DNA of 64,000 nt from Flaveria trinervia. Lineage: Eukaryota > Streptophyta > Magnoliopsida > Asterales > Asteraceae. The DNA is taken from contig CM046451.1 of the NCBI GenBank assembly GCA_025506515.1, positions 67,938,783-68,002,782 of the forward strand. The letters are read 5' to 3'. Below the pieces are notes generated by a model. The model worked only from the letters and a program-made list of their open reading frames with translations. It was not told the origin of the DNA and did no database searches. Position numbers and translations under genes: made by a program. Below are positions 23,250 to 36,000 of the stretch, piece after piece (positions within the stretch are counted from its first letter, which is position 1; each line of letters opens with the position of its first letter).

Positions 23250-25859
23250 TTAGTTTTGATTGGAAACCCAAGCCTTGTTAGTCTTGGGTTCTTCCAAAGA
23301 TAGTGACATAATTGAACCAAAAGTTAAGCATGGGGGTTCAATGGATGTCTTTGAAGAAGAGGTTTGAGCTGCAACATCTTCCTTGATCTTCCAATCCATC
23401 CTTTGGTTGATCATAGAGGATGAGCTTGTTGAAGCTTTTGCAGCATGGCATTCTTCTGAAGGTTCTTTCTTTTCGAAAGAAGCCTTCATCACCTTTTCTT
23501 CCGAAGCAGTCTTCTTCTGAGATGGTTTCAAGGGAGCTTTCTTGTTCTTCCGAACCTTAGTAGATTTTGCTTCTGAAGCCATTTTCCCTTCGGAAGAAAG
23601 ATTTTCTTCTGAAAGCAACCTTGCTTCGGAAACTAGCTTCCTTTTTTCACACACTTGAACCATTTGATAAGGTCCAAATGTGAAACCTTCCCTGACTCCT
23701 TCTTTTCTAACATTATTTGCATAGTGTGTGCTTGCAGGATTGTAGTAATAGTCTTTAGCCATGTGGTTTTGCAAACCACACATTATGCATGCAATTTTAG
23801 TCTTTTCGGACTTTATGGGTTGCTATTTCTTGGATTTTTATCTTCATCAGCAACCTTTCCCTTCAACTTTTGATCCTTTGATAGGACAGGAGTGCTGGTA
23901 CTACACCCCTTTCTTAGATCAGAAGTACCTACCACTTGGAATCCAGCTGAGATAAAGACACCTTTCTACTTTCGGTCAATCTTTAGCTTAGACTCAGCCA
24001 CTTTCTTGGCAGTTCTACTAGCAGCTTTAGCCCTACTTCTGGGCTTTGGTGGTAAGGGTTTGATCTTCACAGAGAGAGGTGGGTGGATTTACATGTTCCT
24101 TCCCTGTGGTGAACACTATTGTTGCTTCATCCTTCAATTCTAATGAGGTAGGGTCAGCATTTGGAACCTCTTGCTCCTCAGTACCACATCTAGGTTGTCT
24201 CATAGACTCATAAGAGTGTGGTGGGGCAATTTCATTGGTTCGCAACCCTCCTTTGTTTTGATAAGAGAGTTTGGGGTGGGAGGATGATGCAAGAATAGCT
24301 TGGAAGTTCTGCTCAGAAATAGCATGCTTCCTAGCTTGAGCATCAGACAATTTGGATATGAGATCTTTTATTTGAGTCTTGTAGTTGGTGTGTTCATGTT
24401 TTAATAGGGACACAGTTTTCTCTAACTCCTTAATTTTCTTTGGTAGTCAGATTCAGCCCTTTTAAAATCAGATTTTAAGATGTTTAAAGACTCAATATCA
24501 GATCCAATTTCCATATTGTAATCCTAATATAATTTAACCTTAGCTATACGGCAGGAGTACAAAGATGTTCATATACCTGGTTATTATCTGTTCCGGCCAT
24601 GAGAGCTTGAGCAGGAGTCACATCCTGTACTATGAAGCTCCAGTCCACTTCTTGAGCCATGCAGCTGTTTTAGTTGACTTTTTAGTGGGCTTAGAGCTAG
24701 AAGTATGTGTGGAGGCCTGTGAGGTTCCTTGGTTGTTCTTGCGAGCCTTGCATTCCCTTGTAAAGTGACCAAGTTGGTTACAGTTGTAACATTTTGCCTT
24801 GGTCTTGTCAAACCCAAACTTGCTGGCAGTTGGATTTTGAGGGAAATGCCTTCCTGTTCTCTTAAAGAACTTCTTTGCTCTGTAGGTGAAAAGAGCCATC
24901 TGTTGGACTATGTCCACGTACTCTACATCGTCTGGACTAAAACACTCTAGATAATCAAAGCAGTATTGAAAATCACCAGAGTGTCCACTTCCTGAGACAA
25001 AGGCATAACTTTCCTGAAAGGAATTGAGCTAAGCCTGTTGAGACCTTGGAGTCTCAGGAAAGTGATGTATGGTCTAGAAGAGTAGGATGGATGTTGGTTA
25101 TATGTCAGGTATTGTTGAGGTTATGGGGGGTACTGAGCCTTCAGCAACCATTAAAGCATGGCTAGCAGGAAAACTCAGAGGTCTGCTTGTTTGGTGGCCC
25201 TTCTTACTCTCCATCTCCAATCGTATCCATCAAGGATGCCTTAGAGTTCAGTCATGGTAAGAGTGTTCAAGTTCTCTATCCTCTTGATAGAGACACAGTA
25301 GAATGTCCACTCATTTGAAAGAGCACTCATGAACTTTCTTGTGAGATCTCGAAGTTCAGGAGTGATCTTCACAGACTGAAGAGAAGAAATAAGATCCATG
25401 TACCTGAAATACTACTGATTGAGGGTCTCTCCAGCAATATAGGTGAAGTTCTCAAACTGCTACTTCAGTGAGTCCTTCTTGGAGTCGTTGGAGCTTGAAT
25501 ACATCTGAGAAAGTGCATCAAACAATTCTTTAGCAGACTTACATTGCTCAAACCCCACCATGATGGAGTTGGTATTGCAGTCATTGGAATGGTCATAGAA
25601 TTCCTATCGACGTGTATTTTCTTTTGGTCCTCATCAGAATAATCTTCAACAACTTTTTCTATCATGGCACTGTTACCACCAGGTGAAGCCACTTGGGTTT
25701 GTATGGGCCGTTGACAATGGAGTTCCACATCTTGTTGTCTTGATATCTGCTGAAGCCTCCATTCTTCTACTCCAAGACCTGAAATTTTCAAGAGTAATGA
25801 TGGGAGCCTTTTTTATAGTTCCCATCTCTACTTCGGATTTGTTAAGGGGCATTTTGACT
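23250..25859 (-). pseudogene. gag: Gag of element D (broken)
   Basis: Starts at the ATG at 25859 (MPLNKSEVEMG), about 70 bases after the primer site. The capsid region, with LENFRSWSRRME and further on QFENFTYIAGETLNQ, is scattered over several frames down to 25000. A CCHC knuckle, CYNCNQLGHFTREC, lies near 24791-24750. A helical stretch at 24413-24300 and a second knuckle-like motif, CGLQNHMAKDY, near 23780 follow. The C-terminal part (23720-23430) is Lys/Glu/Ser-rich. Several of its Ser-Glu, Ala-Ser-Glu and Glu-Glu pairs are encoded by the same cttccgaag/ttcggaag motif found in the LTR. A long gag with two knuckles also occurs in element G. Confidence 0.82.
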
Positions 25860-25930
25860 GAGTTAATTGTAGAGAGGAGTGAAAAACAGGTTGATTTGGA
25901 TGGTTAGATCTCACAATCAAAAGCCTAAGT

Positions 25931-25943
25931 AGCTCTGATACCA
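25931..25943 (-). promoter_or_regulatory. Primer-binding site of D
   Basis: On the minus strand tggtatcagagct, the standard initiator Met tRNA site, starting two bases after the LTR end. Confidence 0.9.
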
Positions 25944-25945
25944 AT

Positions 25946-26798
25946 TGCATGACCGGTCAAAGTCACTAACACTTTGTTTTTCTCTCAAACTCACTTGAAC
26001 AACACTTAGATGAAGATAGAGTCAATAAGAGTTGATCACAATATAATAAGTAATAAAGAACACATAAAGTAAGTTTCAAGGTACTTGCATATATTGCTTC
26101 TCACTCAAATATTACAAGACTCTACAAGCTAATCTTTTCAAGTTACAATGAGAAACTATATATAATACTACCTACAGCCGGATATACTTTGATACCCGCT
26201 GGATCCTATAACTAAAGCCTATACTACAAGACTATAGTTTAAGGTATCTCGGATAAAGTCTTATCTGAGATATGGTAGGTAGGACATGTCCCTGATTTAC
26301 CTTTTGTCACCAACTAAAGTTGGTAACATGTACTATCATAAAAGGTGAATAGTGGAATGAAGTATGGTCAATTGCATGGCTCTTCGAGAAAACGCCATGC
26401 AGTTTTAGAGGTCTGCAGCTGAGTGTAAGGGACAATACTTATGTCCACTGATTCATAGTAGCGTCTTTCGAAGGTTAAATGGCTTCGGAAGAACAAGTAC
26501 TTCCGAAGCCACTTATACTTCAGTAGAGGCTACTTCTTCCGAAGCATGAAAGCTTCTTTTGTCCTTATACTTCGGAAGCACTCTTCTCAGTTCATCTACT
26601 TAGACTTGATCTTTTGAAGTAAATTCTTTGTCTTCGGAAGTAGAGTTTGTCTTCAGAATTTAATCTTTCATTTTGTCTTCGGAAGAACTCTACAACCTTC
26701 GGAAGTTCCATACTAAGCTTCAGAAGCCTTTACATGTAGCACCAAAATTATCTAAGTGATTTGGTTTTGGTTGCACCAGCCTTCTTCTTGATCCAACA
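25946..26798 (-). repeat. 5' LTR of element D
   Basis: On the minus strand it starts TGTTGGATCAAG at 26798 and ends CATGCA at 25946 (853 bases). Seven copies of cttcggaag/cttccgaag lie between 26705 and 26483, upstream of a TATA box (attatatatag) near 26166-26156. It is homologous to the partial LTR of E at 26799-27487. Confidence 0.88.
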
Positions 26799-27487
26799 AC
26801 TACTTGCATATATTGCTTCTCAATTCAAAAGTATTACAAGACTCTTACAAGCATATTACATGAGTTACAATGATAAACTATATATAATACTACCTACAGA
26901 TACTTTGATACCAGCTGGAATCCTCTAACTAAAGCAAAGACTACAAAGCTATAGTTTAAGGTGTCGTAGATAATGTTTTATCTAAGATATGGTAGTCATG
27001 ACATATCCATGACTTACCTTTTGTCACCAACTAAAGTTGGCCACTGTGCTAACTAATAAAGGTGAACAGTGGAATAAAGTATGGTAAACTACATGCTCTT
27101 GAGAAAATGCCATGCAGTATATCAGAGGTCTGTAGCGGAGTGTCAGAGACACCATACTTATGTCCACTGTTTCATAGTAGTGTCTTCCGAAGGGTAGTTG
27201 GCTTCGAAAGAACAAGTTCGTCCGAAGCCACTTATACTTCAGAAGAGGCTTCTTCTTCTGAGGCTTGAGGACTTCTTCTTTTCTTCATACTTCGGAAGTT
27301 GTCTTCTGATCTTTTCTTCTCAGACATGATCTTCGAAAGTGAACACTTTGACTTCGTAAGTACAATTTGTCTTTAGAAGTTAATCTTTCACTTTTTCTTC
27401 GAAAGAACTCTATTTCCTTTATTAGATTTAGCAAAACAGTCTAAGTGATTTGGTTTTGGTTGCACTAGGCTTCTTCTTGATCTAACA
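26799..27487 (-). repeat. 3' LTR of element E (partial)
   Basis: On the minus strand it starts TGTTAGATCAAG at 27487, next to a degraded purine tract, and aligns with the D LTR down to the TATA region (26888-26877) and about 80 bases further. The last part, equivalent to 25946-26080 of D, is missing because D is inserted here. The bases at 26799-26803 (actac) are the likely target duplication of D. Confidence 0.82.
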
Positions 27488-27517
27488 AACTCTCTCTAGG
27501 CTGATGCTACCAAAACC

Positions 27518-30500
27518 TCACTTGTTTCTGCTTCTCAAAACTTTCAGCACCAGGGAAAGTAGATATTTATCTGTTTCTTTGTTCTTCCCAGAATTAGTGC
27601 TGAGAAGTTTGTACAAATCATTTGTTGACAGGAGATCCAGTCTGTCACTCTGAATGATGTGCACCCTCTGTTGGGTCCCTCTAAAAAGATTTAGTTGATA
27701 GGAGCTGTAGTCATACTCCCATCTAACTATTAGTTCCAATTCAAGGCCTTCCACCATCTGTAGAAAGGTTGTGCCTTTGGTGGTTGACCTTTCCTTGTCT
27801 TCCTTCTCTCTTAGTTTCAACTCCTCTTTAATCTCTGCTCTTTAGGTTAGCTCAGCAAGATGAAGGTTGCTAAGATGACTTCTAATATGAACATCAATTT
27901 CAGGTTGGAGGGATTGGAGTATGGTGTCTCTACTAACTCAGCAATAAGGTGTGCATGGTTGGTTTGGATCGGCTTTGGCTTAAAACCAAAACCAAAAACC
28001 GATATTTTGAGTTTTAGGTTTTAAAAACCATTCGGTATCAGCTTATTCGGTTTTTGGTTTTCGGTTTTAACTTTGATTTCAGTTTAGTTTTTGGTTTTTT
28101 TTGGTTTTTACCATTTGTGCTTCAAGTTTTAGAAAAAAATGTTTTAAAGTAATGAATTTAAGCAAAAAAATTTGGCCTTACATTATTTGGTTGATTTCTA
28201 AGTATAATCTATATATTTTTATAATTTAGTTGATGCTAAAATTAAATGTAATTTACATAAATATAAGAACAATATATTCAATAAAACATTTTAATCTATC
28301 AATTTGAATAAAAATGTTAATATTATTTGTGAAACCTAAATATTTAATCTATTTTAGATAACACACGTTAAATAAGTAACTAATAGGCTAATAATTTTTA
28401 TAAGTATATGATTACACCTCTAAATTTACAAGTTTGATTATATGGTTTCGGTTCGGTTATTTTGGTTTTTGTTACAAGTAAAACCAAAACCGAACCGAAA
28501 AATTCAGTTTTTAAAAAATCGTCAAACCAAACCATCAGTTTTCTAGCGATTTCTGTTTTATCGGTTTGGGTGCGTCGGTTATTTTAGTTACGGTTTGGTT
28601 ATTTTGGTTTTTTGTTCACCTCTACTCAGGATTGTCAAATATGCTAGAGTGTAGCATATAGGAGGCATTCGGCTTGTAGCTTTCACCATTGTCTCTCTCC
28701 ACAACAAAGTTATGAGAGGCTTCATCGAACCTCCACTGGATGATTTTCTTTCTAGGCACAAGAGGCTGACTGGGAATCTTGTCCCCTTTCTTTGTATCCA
28801 GTAGAGTCACCAACTTTCTTCTCAGCTTCTTCTCTTCGTCATTTAAGGAGTCAGAGTTGATACCAAGAAGTCTAGCAGCATGGTCTAGTGTTCCTCTGGG
28901 CAAATCAAGAAATTGATCTCTTGTTAGGGAACATGAAGATCCATCAACATAAGTCAGTTTGATAGAGTCTTCCTCACAAGAGATATCGCTCAGGGTTGTG
29001 CAATTTATGAGCATTGTCTTGATTGCCATGACTTCTTCTAAGGAGAGATGTTTGGAAGGCTGAGGGGATGGTTTGGAAGGTTGTGGTGTAGTGGTTCTGG
29101 AGAGTGTTTTGGGTTGGAGGACGGGTAGTTTAGGTGGTTGAGGTGAAGAAGTAGGTAAGGATTATGGTGTAGGTTTAGATGTGTAGGGTTCAGTTTTGAT
29201 AGGGAATGGAGAGGGAATTGGTTCAGATTGGGGTTGAGTGGTTGGCTTGAAGATCATTCCCTGTACCCTTCTTGACATCTCTTTCATTTTTCCTATACGA
29301 ATGTCAGCCTTGATTTTGCTGACAATTCGTTGAAGTGTCTTTTCAGACATAGTGGTAGTGTCTTTTCAGACATAGGTCCCACCTGCCTACCAAAGAAGCT
29401 ATGAGCCCAGAGATAGTCTTTCATCCATGCTTTCTCACCTATCTTCTTGGTCGTAGTGACCCTAGCTTCTTCTTCTTTCTTCTTCTTTTCCCTCAACTTC
29501 TCTCTTGCAGCTCTCTTTCTCTCTTTCTCCAATTGATCTTGCTCTTTGATGAAAATCCATAGGATCGTATCATCATTATATGGAGATAGTTCTTGAAGAG
29601 AGAAACCTTTGGAGCTTAGGAATGATATCCTTTCCCTCCGGATCTGCAGATCAGGTTCCTCTTTTCTTTTTCTTTTTCCTCCTCTAAGGCCAACCATGCT
29701 ACTTTCTTCTGTTGTTCATTTGCAGCTTAGTTTCCTTTTCCAGCTCTACTAACTCCTCTAGTGGTAGTAGGAGTATGTCTTCATTGGCTTCTCGAAGCTT
29801 GATGAGCCTGTCAATGATCTCTACCCTCTTTTTGTTGTTGACTGCCTCCTGGTTGGCTGAAGTTGGTTTGGAACTGGCAGCTAACAACTTCCCAGTTGGA
29901 AGTCTACCTTTTCTTTTAAGCTTTTCAATCCTCTCCTCCTCCTAAAGCTCTCTCGAAGTCATTTTCTTCTTTCCTTTATCATCTTTGGAAGTGCTTGACT
30001 TTGGTGGTTCTTGGAAGGAGGGTTCGGATTGTAAGAGAGGTAGTGAAGGTGTCTGAGCTAGGGGTTGGTTGGGAAAGTCCTCACTATTCATCTCTGATGC
30101 CAGCTCTAGAATTGCATCTGTGATGATTAGATCCTCGGACGAGAAGAACAGTCCTTCCGCAACTTCCATCTCAGCTTCGAAAGACTCAACTTATTCTTTT
30201 GAGGCTTTGACTTCGGCTTCAAATGTTTTAGGGAGTACAGTTTTTGTCTCGACTTTTTCGGTTGTTGGGCCATCAGTCCTCATGTCCCATTCGAATTGAA
30301 TCTCCAGTTTCATTTGGACCTTAGGTTGACCTACTTCTTCCATAGTGGTAGAAGGTACACTTATCCTCTAAAGCTCTTCAGCTCCAAAGTACATCATACC
30401 GCATCAGGGCTAGGCTGATCTAGAGAGGATCTCAATAGGAACTGGGAGAAGAGCTTATAGAGATCTCTAAGCATCCTTGGGTCTATTTGCAATACAACTT

Positions 30501-32391
30501 GGGATGGCTCAGGAAAGATAGTTGCAATGGGAGCCGAATATCTAGAAGTTGAAGTTTGGCTAAGTGGTTCCTTAGTTGTTTGTCTTTGAACACTCTCCCC
30601 TTTTTTGGTAGCATCATCTTGAGAGCTAGATGAGCTGGAGGAAGAGGTCAAGGAGACTTGAATGGGTACATGCCTAACAGATCTCTCAATCTCTCTCTCA
30701 GCTAGTTGAGCCTTGAGACTATCAATCTCAAGTTGTTGAGTGGCGGACCTATCCTCTAAAGTCTTAACCTTAGATTCAAGATTTGAGACTTTAGAAAGCG
30801 GATCTTGAATGGTGAGTTGCATTCTTCCCTCATCTTCCTTTGAAGAATCATAGGGAGATGAGGTAACATACCTGGTATGTTCACCCTCACCACCAGATGT
30901 GGTTTCTTGGCACCCTAGTTTCCTTTGCTTAATGATGTCTCTTTCAGAGTCATCAAATGGCATGGTTGCCATAGATTCAGTCTCGAAAATGTTACCACCA
31001 TCCAGAAGTTCCATTGAGGCACCGTCTGTAGTTGCAGCTAATCTGCATGAGTCCCCTCCACATCAGTGGGACTCACCTCAGTAAAGGCTTGCTGATGGGG
31101 GCTAGAGATAAGAGGTCTCTCTAGGCTCTGTTGATCTTTTAGGGAGTGTTGTAGATCAACTTTATTGCCATGAAGAGACATAATCTCTTCATTAGTTCTG
31201 AAGAGAAAGTCAATAAAGGATAGAGAGGTTAAACCTAATGACCTATGACCTTGATTAATGCTTATAGGAATTAAGCCTATGGTGGGGCTGTCCCTTTTTG
31301 GCTGCTCAGAGGAGTATAGATACTCACCCTGAGGGATTTCAGTTTAGGTTTCGGGCTCATGGGTTTGAGACTGAGGAGACTCAATACCCATATTGATGTC
31401 AATTGTGAAGAATGGTGAGACCTCAGACTGAGTGGGAGCCCATTGTTCTGCTCTAGTCCTTTCGGATTGAACAGTAGGAGCTTGTTCAATCAGAGAAGAT
31501 TGAACAAGGGTTCGTTTGGGGCATCTTTGATATGTGATAGTGATGGTATGAGAAGGTAGGTTTGGAAATATGATGGCAGTTGCTGGTATGGGTTCATCAC
31601 CTGTGAGGTTAACATGGATGTCACCAGGAGCTATTTGCTCAGTCACCAGGAGCTATTTGCTCAGTCATACCTGGAAGCAGAGCAATGTATCTCCAGTGAA
31701 ATTAGTGGACACTTTCTTCAAAATCTCGAAGATAGTGCACCTTATTTGAGGGACAGTTAGAGCAGTTGCATAGACAAGCTAACTCTGGTCCAACTCACAG
31801 TTGATCATGTGCTCGAGAAATCTAGGATACATGAAGAATGTTTCTAGCTGGACATTTCCCATGAGATTGGTCAGCACAAATCTTGAATAGTTGAATCTAA
31901 GGCTTTTCACCATTCCATGACCTAGGCATCCTAGTTCGTATGGAATTTGATCCCATCCCCCAGATTTTTTGGACAGACAATGAAGAACGACATGCAGCAG
32001 GAACTTCCAATTGTATGAGAAGCTGAACTTGTAGATTGTGGACCTGCTGATGTCTCCACCATATCCCATTTGGATGTAGGTGTTGTCCAAATCTGCTTTG
32101 GGAACTCTATGGGGGCACCCTCATCATGAAGCTCGAGATGCTCCCTAATGAGTTGTTCAGTAATGACTAACTCCTAGCCACAAATGCTTGATCGTATTAC
32201 ACAAATCCTATTTAGGATTTCAATCAAAACATTTTCCCAAAATTTATCCATATGATTGGAGTACATGGTAGGATAACAGTCAGGGCAGTGTAGTAAGATG
32301 TTTGGGTAAGAAACAAGATGAACTCAGAGAAGTCAGCATCTCTTAAGGAATCAAAAAGTGCGACTTGATTGTGCTGAGGGTTAAGTGCCAT
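27518..32391 (-). pseudogene. Accessory ORF of element E (broken, with MITE)
   Basis: Starts MALNPQHNQVALFDSLRD at 32391 and follows D: ITEQ-like and MGYGGDIS region near 32150-32060, MYPRF near 31830, Ser-rich middle with coiled coil (30800-30680), charged segment near 29500, MKDYLWAHSFFGRQVGPM near 29400. Beyond what D still shows, it has KKIIQWRFDEASHNFVVER near 28730 and, after the MITE, IVRWEYDYSSYQLNLFRG near 27730, ending at 27518. About 1,400 codons without the MITE. Two short tandem duplications (22 bases at 31621-31664; 23 bases at 29334-29379) shift the frame, besides other stops. Function unknown. Confidence 0.8.
27942..28621. mobile_element. Probable hAT-type MITE inside the accessory ORF of E
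   Basis: An AT-rich, non-coding stretch of about 680 bases interrupts the accessory frame. Its ends are loosely inverted: aggtgtgcatggttggtttgg on the left, aggtgaacaaaaaaccaaaa on the reverse of the right. The flanks taactcag and ctactcag share six of eight bases in line (actcag), as a diverged 8-bp duplication would; removing the insert joins the frame through Asn-Pro-Glu-Leu-Val-Glu. Repeated ggttcggtt/aaccgaacc pieces inside fit a fold-back MITE. Ends are uncertain by about 5 bases. Confidence 0.5.
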
Positions 32392-33033
32392 TTTTGAAAT
32401 GTGAAATTGGATGAGTTTGGACTTGGTAAATTGAGAGTGAAAGCTTTTAAGGAGGTAAAGTGTGGTAAGAAGATGAAAGTGAATAGGCATGATTATTTAA
32501 AAGAGGGTGAAATGGCGGTAGGAGTTTGGATAAGATGATGTGATGTTTTAGTGGGAGATGTGACAAGGGCAGTAAGGGTTTAGTTCAGTTAAATAATTTG
32601 GCATCATTAACAAAATCTTTACTTTTTATAGTGTGGGCCCAAAAGATTTCCGTTACACAGTAAAGTCTTTCTTCCGAGTATAAACTACTTCCGAAGGTAA
32701 TTTGTCTTCAGAAGGCAATATTTACTTCTGAAGGTAGAATTCTATTTCCGAGAGTAAAGATTACTTTCCGAATGGAGAGTTTTCAAAAGCTTCAGAAGTA
32801 GATTTGACATGTAATCAATCGCTTCTTCCGAGACTAAAAACTCTTCCGAGAAGAAAATTGTCCTTAGAGGAATTTTTCTTCGGAAGATATGTAAAACATC
32901 TTCCGAGGGTTAATTCCTCTTCGGAAGAATTTATACTTGGTAAAACTTTCAGAGAGGGACCTTTTGTAACAGGGCTTAAATTATATTGACAGAAGACATT
33001 ACATATTTAAAAAAGGTTTTCAAAAGAGGTAGA
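32392..33033 (-). promoter_or_regulatory. Interval between pol and accessory ORF of E: palindrome array and TATA-like box
   Basis: Homologous to the D interval. Motifs of the cttccgaag/cttcggaag type and half sites are spread over 32672-32935, followed on the minus strand by cttttaaataa at 32503-32493, about 102 bases before the accessory ATG. No ORF. Confidence 0.58.
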
Positions 33034-36000
33034 CTAATCAATGTTTATCATCCCAATGACTGTAATAAGATACTTAAATCTCTGTTCATCAAAAGATTTG
33101 GTGAACAAATCAGCATATTGTTCATTTGAATCAACTTTGATTAGCTTGATTAGATTTTTCTGATGAATATCTTTAATGAAATGATACCTGATATCAATAT
33201 GCTTTGTCTTGGAGTGCTTCACAGGATTTTCAGTGATGAAGATAGCACTGTTATTGTCAATGTGATGAAAATTGTTGTTCCTTGGATACCAGAGACCTAA
33301 TTTAGGTGCTCTTTTGAGGTATCTGAGGATTCTCTTGGCAGCAGCTAGGTGAGACACCTTTGGAGTAGCCTGATATCTTGCACAAATGCATGTAGCAACA
33401 TGATATCAGGTCTACTTGCTGTGAGATACATCAGAGAACCGATAATTTCCCTATACTAATGTTGATCAGTATCCTCCTCCTCAGAATCAGGACATAGATT
33501 ATGGTTTCTGGGTATGGGTGTCTTGGCTATCATGTAATCTTTCATGTCGAATCTTTCTAAGATGTCATTAACATACTTATATTGATTGATGAAGAACCCT
33601 TCCTTCGTTTGCTTTACCTGAATTCCAAGGAAAAAGTCCATTTTTCCCATGGAACTCATCTCAAACTTCTTCATCATGATGCTTTCAAAGTCTTTACACA
33701 TTTGGTCATTTGAGGAACCAAATATGATGTCATCAATATAGACTTTAACAAGCAAGATGTCCTTTCCAGACTTCCTTATGAAAAGAGTCTTATTAATGGT
33801 ACCCCTAGTGTAACCATTCTTCAGAAAAAACTAAGACAAAGTCTCATACCACAACCTAGGTGCTTGGTGTAGCCTATATAGAGCTTTATCCAATTTGCAC
33901 ATATAGTTGAGGTGTTGTGGGTCTTCAAATCCTGGAGGCTTGCACACGTAAACTTCCCTGTCTATATTCCCATATAGAAAGGCACACTTGATATCAAGTT
34001 GGTAGAAAACAAAATTCTTGGATGCAGTATAAGCAAGGAAGATCCTAACTGCCTCAAGTCTTGCAACAGGTGCAAAGACATCAGTATAAACGATTCCCTC
34101 CTCTTGAGTGTATCCTTGAACCACCATCCTTGTCTTGCTCTTCATAATCAAGCCTCTATCATCTCTCTTGTTTCTGAAAACCCATTTGGTGCCTGTAGGT
34201 GGTTGACCAGATGGTAGCGGACATAGGATCCAAATCTTTTGTCTCTTGAATTGAAGCAGTTCCTCTTGCATCGATTCAACCCAGCTATTATATTTCAAGG
34301 TATCTTCTACCTTCTTGGGTTCCATCTAGGAAAAGAAGCATGAGTATAAGCAGACATTCCCACGATGAGTCTGTCCTCTTGTTCTCACACCTTCAGAGAT
34401 GTTCCCTATGATGTTCTCAGCTGGATGAGTGTTGTGAGTTCTTAGTCGAGGAATCACTTCCAGTTGCAAAGATTAATCTAGATTGGACATATTTTGCTCA
34501 AGAGTTAGAACACTTTGTCCAGTTGCAGTTTCAAACTGATTCAATAAGGACTGATTGAATGAATGAAAAACATCATCTGTTGTTGGCTATGAATAAGCAT
34601 TAACAGTTGCCTACTCCTTCAAGATGCTACTTCCATCAGCATGGTGTTGTGCAGGATCCCCTGATGAAATTTGAGGGTCAATACATGAAAATTGGTTGAA
34701 GCTCCACTATCCCTTGAGATAGTTATACTGTCAGATCTACCAGTAGTGGAAGCTTGATTTGTTGCAGCTCTTGGAGAACTTCGAATAGGTCTGGGTAACT
34801 CAAATAGTTGGGTATCTTCAAAATTTCCTTAAGTACCTGTTCCAGCAGAAACATTCTCACATGATGATTTGGAATAGTTTGGAAATAATTCTAAGTCAAA
34901 AAAATGATCAGGTCCATTCCCCTTAACACAAGGAGTGTGCTCATTAACAAGAATGTTGGATTATTCCTCAAATTGTTGATTCTTGATGTTGTAAACACTA
35001 TACGCTTTAGAACTAGAGGAGTATCCAACAAAGATAGCATCAAATTTGTCCAAATTGTCCTTAGTGTAAAGTATGGTACACCTGTAGCCAAAGGACCTTA
35101 GAAAGCCAATGAATGGTAGCCTCTTGTTCCATAGCTCATAAGGGGTTTATCCATGTGGCTTAACAACAAGAACTCTGTTTTGCACATAGCATGCAGTGTT
35201 GATTGCCTCTTCCCAGAATGCTAAAGGTAGTTTGGAATCAGCTAACTTAGTTCTAGCAGCCTCAATAAGTGTCCTGTTCCTCCTCTTAGCAACACCATTT
35301 TGTTGAGGAGTTCTGGGAGCACTATATTGTCTTGCAATCCTTTTTGAGCTACAAAATGAGTCAATAACAAGGTTCTTAAACTAGTCCCTTGATCATTTCT
35401 AATTATTTTAACATTGTGATCAATTTGATTTTCTATTTTAAGAATAAAAGATTTTAGTGTTTTAGCAGTTTCATCTTTAGATCTTAAAAAGAATAACCAT
35501 GTAAATCTTGTAAAATCATCAACAATTACAAGGTAGTATGATTTCCTTCCAATGCTCATTACACTTGTGAGACCAAATAGATCCATGTGAAATAAGTGTA
35601 ATGGTGTGGTGATAGAGTTAAGAACTTTGGATTTATGAGATGCCTTTTGTTGCTTCCCTTTCAGGCATGCAACACAGTTATCTTTGCAGAAAAGTTCCTT
35701 TTTAGGCAAACCATAGGTTATTTTTATCCAATTTATTCATTGTCTAAAAATTTACATGATATATTTGTTTATGCCATAGTGCTGACTCATCACCATCAGC
35801 TTTGGAAATAAAGCATGATACTTCACCCATTAAAGAAGCATTATTCATATCAAGCTTGTACATATTCCTTTTCCTAGGAGATCTAAGAAGCACCACTTTC
35901 GGAGGAATTGTCATCCTTGGTTTGAGGATAATGAAATCATGTTCTGTGAAGAGCATTTGATGCTTTTGATTACAAAACTAAGAAACACTTAACAGATTGT

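Larger units (their letters stand above)
16413..26798 (-). mobile_element. Element D: Sirevirus-like Copia retrotransposon, minus strand
   Basis: Read on the minus strand: 5' LTR (26798-25946), primer site, gag, pol, a regulatory interval and a long accessory ORF, which is cut at 16413 by Gypsy element C. The rest of the accessory ORF and the 3' LTR must lie left of the window. Gag has a CCHC knuckle and a second knuckle-like motif. Order and sequence match element E, a member of the same family. Its right end joins E inside the LTR of E, so D was inserted there. Confidence 0.88.

Noticed and set aside
25946..27487. Tandem LTRs of D and E as a solo LTR or as a simple tandem duplication
   Set aside because: The two copies have different internal neighbours (primer site of D on one side, end of the E accessory ORF on the other), and one is truncated at the junction; insertion of D into E fits better.
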